A DNA stretch of 64,000 nt from positions 1,054,001-1,118,000 of the forward strand of contig NC_089186.1 of the NCBI RefSeq assembly GCF_947507565.1, given 5' to 3'. The notes under the pieces were generated by a model. The model worked only from the letters and a program-made list of their open reading frames with translations, had not been told where the DNA came from and did not search any database. The DNA comes from Oscarella lobularis. Lineage: Eukaryota; Porifera; Homoscleromorpha; Homosclerophorida; Oscarellidae. This document shows, piece after piece, positions 56,551 through 64,000 of the stretch. The position numbers and the translations under genes were made by a program. The first letter of the stretch is position 1; each line of letters starts with the position of its first letter.

Positions 56551-56826
56551 CTATCCGAATGGCATTGTAATCGGCTCAAACATAATATGATGACTAGTGA
56601 TTAGTTTCAGGGGGAAGCAGCTAAACTTGAAAATCCACCTGCTCCCTCTGCAAGTGCAATTAGTTGCGCCTTGGTCAGAGTTCTGACACGAATGACGGCA
56701 CGTCAGTCTGCAGAGGCTACGCGCCAGTATTGGGCTTCGCTGAACACGCTCTTCAGAATTGACGACGACGGTTGCATAGAGAGAAATAAGAACGACGACC
56801 AGGAGAAAGCGTAGTAGTGATGTCAT
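56551..56826 (-). CDS. Small secreted cysteine-rich protein
   Basis: The ATG at 56826 begins a strong signal peptide (MTSLLRFLLVVVLISLYATV). After a dibasic-free propeptide-like part, the cysteine core is SLCRLTCRHSCQNSD then NCTC: C-x3-C-x3-C-x9-C-x-C, with a sixth Cys about 12 residues on. The CxxxC and CxC pair recalls the cysteine-stabilised alpha/beta fold of defensin-like peptides, but the spacing does not fit exactly. An upstream in-frame Met is less likely because it would bury the signal. 91 residues. Role unknown; antimicrobial or toxin-like functions are possible. Confidence 0.5.
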   Translation of the reverse strand: MTSLLRFLLVVVLISLYATVVVNSEERVQRSPILARSLCRLTCRHSCQNSDQGATNCTCRGSRWIFKFSCFPLKLITSHHIMFEPITMPFG

Positions 56827-57446
56827 TGGGGAATCCGTACACCATACAGGCGCGAGTGTGAACGACTGCCAGTGACCCACCACCGTCAAAAAGTATGACT
56901 ACGGGTATACGTACCTCGTAAGCTGTAGATATAGCGAGAAGTGCGCATCTCATTTTGGACCACAACCCACAACCTTCCCTCGCTTCCTTTGTTTATAGTT
57001 GCGCCCACTACTACGTGCATGACTATCTAATTAAGCTTCCATGTTATCGTTGTGCACTCGCTCAATCTGACGTCTAATGCGGGACGTGTGCACAACGACG
57101 ACTCGTCTTTTCTAACAAAATCTTGCGAAGGCGCTATCCCCGAGTGTCTCCAAGCGAGGGTAAACGCCCCATGCAGGTGCAAGGCATCTTATCAGTTCGA
57201 TCGCCTCTACAATTTATGCTGGGGGTTGTCATGACGCACTTGACTTACGTCATGCATACAAATACGACGTATTAGGTCAGCTAATCCGTATGCGTGACGT
57301 ATTCAGGTGCATGTTGGATGTGAATGAACAAACATCAGTTTATATTTAGCGGGGTCGCGGACCGCATGCAGGTGCATATTCAACGATGCAAACTTTTCGG
57401 TTTCTTCTGGTTCTTGCTGTTTTTGCAGCGGCAGTGGCAAGTCACA
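56827..57446. other. Intergenic, no gene seen
   Basis: Short frames only; no partner block recognised. Confidence 0.45.
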
Positions 57447-58671
57447 GCAGTTCGCGTTTTTTCTAAGCGGAACGTCTGCCGTTTACGCTGTCGTGGATCA
57501 ATAATTTTGATTCTAGATAGTGTGTCCAAAATATGGTGGAGGCTTCTCTCTCACTCTCACCATGGATCCTAGGATCCATGCTCTCACTCTCTCTCACTCT
57601 TTAGTCCATGTCACGTGTACGTCCATGCACGTCGTTCTGTAGAGGTAAATATCCTAATACCTATCACGTGTGAATTTAGTCTCATTGATTCGTCGCCGTT
57701 CTGCAATAGGGAGCCTTCCCATTCAGTGTCGTCGTTCTCGGCCTTGTTTGCAGCGTCCGAAATACATTCAGTGAGGAATAGGACGGGCCTATGAGCTCTA
57801 TCACCATCGGGGCCTCTCATTAGGGTTCATGATGAACATGCACGCGGAATGTGTGTTGCGATCGCTTTTAGACGATGCTGCTGCTCAGGCTACCTCAAAC
57901 GATGCTTATACTTCAAGTAAGTTGTGCACAGACGTAGTTTTTCTTTCTTACTCTCCCACACGGATACTAGTATCCGTATCGACGCCCTTGCTTATAATTG
58001 CCTCTCCAAAACCTTTGCGCCGAGCGGGATCAACATCTACGCTTGCCCCCGTAAAGAAGCAACCTCTCTTTGGGGGAAGGGGATGGGGGCCCCCTTTCGG
58101 GCTCTTTTCTTGTTTCCCTTGTCTCCCTAGCTACTGCATTGTAAAGTTGGGTCTTCTATCCTTAGGTTGTCCAGGAGGGAGGGATGTAACCCCGGCTCAT
58201 CGCTCTCTATAAAACGTACTAATCTACGTCTTCCCTCGTTATTCGTCGATCTCTATTTTTTTCTCTAGGGTCTCGATCTTTTTTATTGTTTGGACGCGGC
58301 TAAGAGGCTTGTTGAATGTGAGCAATCTCTCACTCAGCATTGGTCATTGCTTTCATTTTCGATGTTTGGAGGGGATGAGGAGAGGTCAAGTGACGTCCTC
58401 TTCTGGCCCCGCAGAGAATAAGCGAATATGGGATTGCATCAAATGGAAAAAAATGCATAAATAACCTGGACGGAATGGCGTTGGATTTCACTTCGGTCAC
58501 TTAATTATGCGCTCTTTTGCCGAGCATAAAGCGAAGATCAATTGAAGATAGAAGACGCTCAAGAGACCAATCTTGTAGTCTTATACGTAGATTGCGCTTT
58601 GTAATAGTTGGAATGCTGACGTAGCCGGAAGGGTCCTGAGCATGACCTTGCATCAGATTCAAAACTGCTCC
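57447..58671 (+). repeat. Second copy of the 1.2-kb block at 46850-48062
   Basis: Same order of landmarks, with a TGA in the exon-like stretch that is open in the other copy and several small indels. Ends at GAGCATGACCTTGCATCAGA. Confidence 0.65.
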
Positions 58672-59405
58672 GGGACCGTCGAAAAGCAGGTCTCGTTCGC
58701 ACGAGCACGGAATAGCGCGTCCCAAACACACAAGTTCAAAACACTTACTAGTGGTTCACGCATACAATTTTTATTTCAAATAAAACCCGGAAGTAAACCG
58801 GAAATTATCAAAAAAATTTGACGCATAGGTCTTTCTTCTTTTGCTGTCCACCTGCACGAACCGCAAGGGCTTGCGCAGGTTTCGGTTGGGTGGGGGTCAA
58901 CCTCACTACTCCCCCGTCAGAGTTGGAGCCTGTTTAGTCTCCCGGCTCGGACGCCTGGGACCGGCAGCGCTCGGATGTGAGTGCTGACGGCCTGGTTCCA
59001 GGGGGACCGCTATTGTAACCCACCGCGTCTTGCCCAAGTGGGGTGGCAGTTTATCACTCGTGCCACTGGAGTAGGGGGTTGGCTCCCCTGCGTTTGAGCC
59101 ACGTTTCGCCTCTCTGGCTCAAGAGTTGGGCCGGTTTATTTAGTCACCTCGGGGCCCAGAGGTGAACGACGACATCGGAAGTGCTTCACGAATAAGTCTG
59201 CAACAAAAAGACCAAAGATGGTTGACTATGTACCTGTTCAACAAGAAGCTCTTGTTTTCAGTTGCCTTCTACACAGAAACGCTCAGGATTGCACAAAAAA
59301 TTATATACGCACATGAGCTTACTAAGCTTAGCCTTCCTATGTTGAACCAATCTGCACTCCACTACGCTTCAAGATGCAATAGTGTACATTCTAGATCAAA
59401 TAGAT
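58672..59405. other. GC-rich segment of unknown nature
   Basis: About 58840-59165 is clearly more GC-rich than its surroundings (CTCCCGGCTCGGACGCCTGG; GTTCCAGGGGGACCGC) and has no long frame. It could be the 5' end of a retroelement or a promoter region. The rest has only short frames. Confidence 0.35.
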
Positions 59406-60400
59406 CAATACAAAATAGATTGACCCCACATACGTTACATACCAGCAAAATGCACAGCGGACTGAATGCTCCTGTGGCTTAGTGTGCCGAAGATCTCCAA
59501 AGTAGGATATAAAGGCAACGAGTCTAAGAACCGTTGTAACGTTTTTAAATCCGTTTGGACCTATCTTCACCTCCGAAGAATCGGAACGTTGGACAGGCGC
59601 TGATACGTAAGCCGCACGACAATCTAACGGAGCCGAAAACGAAAAACGCGATAAAAATTCCATCCTAAAAAAGATTTACGAATGAATATAAGGCTTTTCA
59701 CTTGAATGCTGCAGCTCACAATTTCTATGGATGATTGATTTCACTCCATTCACGGACGGACCTTCCTTTTATAACATGAGGCAAAAGCCGCAAATTAAAC
59801 CATATCTATGATTAAACCCTAAGTATTGGGACAAAAGGATCAAGATCGAGTGAATCTTCAGCATAGAAAAGATGTAAGCAGCAGTTCTAAGTCGTCGGCC
59901 GCTGCTTTTGGCTTTGATATATCGATGAGAGCGTCCGGGCAAATTTTGCGAATTTTTGTCATGTTTCCACTAACGAACGGCGCGAGAAATGCTAAGAGCA
60001 GCTTTAGAGCAGCTTAAAGAAGGCCACCTGCTGCCGGATTGCAGTTAAATACCTCCGTAAACCATCGCCCGAGCGCTGTTTTTGAGAGAAACAATTTCCA
60101 GCATCAGATCCCCGAATGCGAAAGCTCCCGTACTGAATCCACCCCGCTGAAGAAGACCGTATTGTTCTGTCATATCAATTCATCTGATCATATATGTGCA
60201 TGAGGAGGAAGCATGAAAAACTTGGGTTGACTAATAAGTGGCCACAAAATTACGATAAACTAAAGAAGAACTAATAACAAAACTAAGAAAAAATAAGCCG
60301 CATAAGTAGCTATACAGGACTAACAGCTACTAGCACCAATACTTGTGTATAGAGCACTGCGTGACACGCGGGTGAAGGTACAAACGTTATTGAGCTCGGC
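59406..60400 (-). repeat. 3' flank of TRPC copy B, matching 21346-22489
   Basis: Non-coding; begins at AAATAGATTGACC as in the other copy. Contains the probable 3' UTR of the channel gene. Confidence 0.65.
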
Positions 60401-63400
60401 CTATACGGAAACTGCGGCCTTGCCTTGCAGTTCGACAAACTCCAACTGAAGCTTTTGAAAGCTTTCTTCAAAATTCTTCTGAAGTTGCCGCAATCCCTTC
60501 AACAATTCTTGAGCAGATTCTTGCTGAGTGGCACCAACTGGCGCAGTGCTGGTATCACCAGTAGACTTCAGCTGACCTGACAATGACTTTTCCACAGTAT
60601 CTACTTTGGGCTTTGGCCACGATCCTTTATTACCCTCCCTATCCGTCACCGACACAGATTCTGTTTTTGATTGTTTCGATTTTGCATCCGCTGGCAGTGA
60701 CATCATACGTCGGCGAAGAAATGAGTGCAAGCCGTCATCGTCTGATTCTTCAGACTCGCTCTCCTCCGAAACTAAGTTGGGTGTGAATCCCATAGCCATC
60801 ACTCCTGGCTGAACAACTGCCTGTACATGGCATTTCCGAAAACAATATAACGAAGTTGCTCACGAGCCTACTTTTAGTACACTGATTTGTTTGTCCAAGT
60901 GCTCCCTCAGCTTCTTTAGATCTCGTTTTTGAACGCCTTCTTCTCCTTCTGCTTCTGCGATCTTTTCTCTTAACTTCCTCTGAACTTCTTCGTAATCAGC
61001 AGGATTTTTGTTCGGGTTGGATGTGGGCTATGGCAAAATTGGAAACAATATTTACTACAGTAACACGAGCTAGATAGCCAATTACTTGACAACAGTCCTT
61101 ACTGCATTGCACGTTCAACACAAGCAATGCAATCAAATGAAAAATATTGATTGGAACTGGAATTGGTAACGACTTGGCAATGTCGTGAATAATGACAGCA
61201 CGAGCAAACTTCCACTCCATATCAGCATTATCCTGAAAGCAGCGACTGATAGAGGAAAGTTTTGTCAATGTCATTTCAATATACCTGAACTTTTTGAAAC
61301 GCGTCACTTATCAGAGCGATCAGCATATTAAGCAGAACAATGACGGCGAGCACCAACCACAGAGCCAGAAGGCCCGTACCAACGGCAGTTTCAACACCTC
61401 GCTCGGCTTCAAAACTGGAAAGCTCAATCAACCCAAAGAGAGACCAGAACAACATTTTCAAAGAAGGCCACATCCTAGATAAGGAGGCCGTCAAGGAAAC
61501 AAATGAGAGGAAGTCGCCTATATATATATGACACTTCAAGAGTGTCCGAGATTCTACAAGCAACACAACGCAAATCACCTACCCTGAAACGACAACGGGC
61601 ACAGTCTCGTTTTCCGGCGCTCCAAGACTCTTCACCGGTGCCGAATAGACGCTTGTTAAGCTGACAGCAAAGCCGATCAAAAAAGTGCCCAAAATAACAA
61701 GAAAGAGTAAGACGTCGTAGAAGATTCCGAAGAAAGACAGCTGTATCGGACCGAGGAGCGAATGAGCTTGAAGATACCACAAAAATCGGACGGTGCTGAG
61801 GAGAGACGCAAAGCCGAGAAAATGAAACGAAGCGCGAATCACTTGGAAGCTATCGTCAATGGCGTAGTAGCCTACAAATAGAAGAACGTAGTAAGAAATG
61901 AAAGTGAGAATGAGAACTATGTCAAGGCTGTTGCTCCAGTTCTTTGCATAGTGAGTGAACTTCTGTCGATGACTAAACGCTTGAGCGACTTCTTGGAGTG
62001 CGAGAGCGACAACGAAGACAAGAACGATCCAATCGAGATTGCTTGGCGAGGTAGCCGGGATGTCGCTTGATTTGAGTGAGACGTTCAGGACGAGAAGAAG
62101 CACGAAGAGGAGATAGGTAACGGTATTGGCTATGTAGACAATGACCAGTTCACTGACTTTCATCCACTCTGTGTAGCGCGTCCGCAGGCAGGAAAATCGG
62201 AGGCAGGGAAGACAGAAGGCAAAAACGAAGGGCAGGAAAAACGCTTTGGCGAGAAACAGGAAGACTTTGTACGCGTACTGTCGCCTCTCTAGTCTTACGT
62301 TGCCGTACCAAGACGTCTTCACCATCTGCTGAACGGGAACGGAGGCGATGAACTAAAATAGAACGTCAGTTACGTGTATAATAAATTATTGTTGCGGAGT
62401 GAGATTAATAACACTAAAAGTACGTCTACGAAAAGTTCTTGAAGCACAATTCAATTCGGCCTCAAAGTGAATTCTGATGAGTGGCATGCATGGTATAAAG
62501 TTAAAGGTATGCGCATGAGTACAGTAACCTCGTCAGTCAAGCCTAAATGTACATGCTTCTATACGAATATGAGGTAAGGAGTGAGGTACGACGTAAACCT
62601 GGTATATATAGGTCCTAAGGAATAGTATGCACGAGAAGAGCCCATGCAGTGGGGAGTGTGCGTACAAACTATACAAACCCAGTATATGCTGATATGAATC
62701 TCTCCGTGCAAAATGACTTACCATCTTTTGATTGTGTTCGATTCCGTACTCAAACAAATCGTGTCCAATGTTATCTTCTGTCCAATGGGCCTTATCCATC
62801 ATCTCGACGGCGAGACTCTGCATACTGTCGGACAACGACAAAAGCTCGCGGCAATGCAATTGCTCGCGCTTGGAACACTCGCGATAGAGCGCCGCCAATT
62901 GAAGCGTCATTTCAATCGGCTTCGCTGACATCCGAATCACCCGGTGATCAGCGAGAAGAGTCACCTTGTCGTACGGAAGATCTCTCATTTTCGAGACAAC
63001 ACACGTTGCTCCAATTTTTAGAAGAAACTGCAAAAAAATAACCAAATTGCGTTTATAAACGATTTATAAACGATTTAAAAACATAAATAGTTAAATTTAA
63101 AAACTAACTGAATACTATTGAGCATTCCGGTATATACCTTGACGGTTTCTAAGCTTCCGGATTTAACTGCATGCTGAAGCATAGAGTTGGCGTGTTTCCT
63201 CAACAGCTGAGGTCTTTTCTGCTCTACAAGACTGATCAATGATTTACCCTTGTCTTCAAGCCCAGCCATCAGGTCAAGAGAGTTTGACTCCTCGGTGGTC
63301 AGTTCCAAATTGGTGCCCTTTCCAATTAGATTTTCGACGTAGTCCATGTAGAACGCCTTTCCGGATGCCAGCTAAAAGAGAAATGATAAGTTGCAATACT

Positions 63401-64000
63401 ATTAAAAAATGACATCTTTTATCTCATCAAAGTGGACTAATTGAGAACATTGCATCTCTACAGGGTTCTGCCCGCTTTGACAAGAGAAAAGATTAAGATC
63501 CTGGAATGCACCGACCAGATCCAAAAGCAAGGCGCTGTCCCCGCCTACGTCCCTATCGGACGACAGAAGAATCTCCAAGAGGTTAACAGGGCATAAATTC
63601 GCGACAGCCGCTTGCAGGACAGAGCGATCGTTATGATCACGTGCCGTAGGATGGGCACCGAGATCGAGAAGTGTTTGGAGGGCTGTAAGAGAGAAGAGAC
63701 ATTTTCCCTACTTCTGGAATAAGCGGGGCTCTCACATTCTGCGCAAGAGCGCCTTTTCGTTTCGTCGTCTTCACTCGATTTAGAAAAAGCGTCGAATAGA
63801 ACGTGCAGCACTGTCAGTTTGACCCCGACGGTGCCGTCGTCGTAGCACTGCTTGACATTCGCTCCGCTGTCGACGTGCAGTGCAATTCGCCTCCCTTGGC
63901 CTTCGGCGAAGTTCTCCAGTTCGTTCCGCAGGAGAGTCTGAGGATCGGTGTCCTTGTCGACTGTCGACTTATTCGCGCCCACGGTCGCATCGGCGACGTC
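60401..64000 (-). CDS. TRPC-like cation channel (copy B), ankyrin region shortened; runs off the right edge
   Basis: Same exon order as copy A. The N-terminal exon starts beyond 64000. Then LHTLLDLG-type ankyrin sequence, SLISLVEQKRPQLLRKHANS, a short exon (about 63028-62720) with LPYDKVTLLADHRVI, the six-helix region (62355-61585), the pore exon LFWSLFGLIELSSFEAE, NMLIALISDAFQKVQ, EWKFARAVIIHD, and an acidic/coiled-coil C-terminus ending at 60401. In the exon at 63028, FLLKIGAT is followed almost at once by MRDLPYDK. Copy A has about 165 residues with several ankyrin repeats between these points. No stop or frameshift seen, so a channel with a short cytoplasmic N-terminus is possible. Confidence 0.82.

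Overview
The window looks like nuclear DNA of an early-branching animal, most likely a marine sponge. This is an inference: the genes have many short introns (about 46-60 bp). They include a TRPC-type channel, a metazoan-style ankyrin/coiled-coil/kinase gene, an HSPA12-like chaperone, kelch and GCC2/GCC3-type extracellular domains, a universal stress protein, pore-forming proteins of the actinoporin and aerolysin types, and many DNA transposons and retroelements. No bacterial operon structure, rRNA, tRNA or CRISPR array is visible.

Layout. 0-9 kb: a Mutator-like transposase remnant at the left edge, a broken kelch gene, a truncated actinoporin-like copy, a small gene with a bacterial-looking beta domain, then the most unusual gene of the window. 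That gene is a multi-exon homologue of the borosin alpha-N-methyltransferases (self-methylating RiPP precursors of fungi), and it runs directly into an intact actinoporin-like gene. 9-16 kb: two hAT-like MITEs, a 5'-truncated ankyrin/coiled-coil/kinase gene, and a family of ~700-bp interspersed elements. 16.7-19 kb: a kelch + GCC2/GCC3 gene whose intron holds a 1-kb foldback element with a THAP fragment. 19-28 kb: an aerolysin-like gene behind a GGAA-rich array, an HSPA12-like pseudogene and a nine-exon TRPC-like channel. 28-32 kb: a small cysteine-rich secreted protein and a probably mitochondrial P-loop ATPase. 32-40.6 kb: a nested repeat (one interspersed element broken by an 899-bp Mutator-type MITE with a 9-bp target duplication and by a 6.9-kb Gypsy/LINE chimera that reads as one 2,219-codon frame with an internal 2A-like motif). 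42-46 kb: a decayed Ig-like receptor gene and an intact three-exon secreted protein. 48-54 kb: a large gene with about one ankyrin repeat per exon, ending in a kinase with a stop codon in its catalytic loop. 55-64 kb: a broken universal stress protein, a second cysteine-rich secreted protein and a second TRPC-like gene lacking most of its ankyrin repeats, running off the right edge.

The two halves are related. A kinase gene (+) followed by a TRPC gene (-) occurs at 10-26 kb and again at 48-64 kb, with several smaller shared blocks, so much of the window is an old direct segmental duplication that has since diverged, lost pieces and collected transposons. The left 20 kb is enriched in likely secreted or membrane-attacking products (two pore-forming families, the borosin-like enzyme, small cysteine-rich proteins elsewhere), which would fit a chemical-defence neighbourhood. 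That functional link is inference only.
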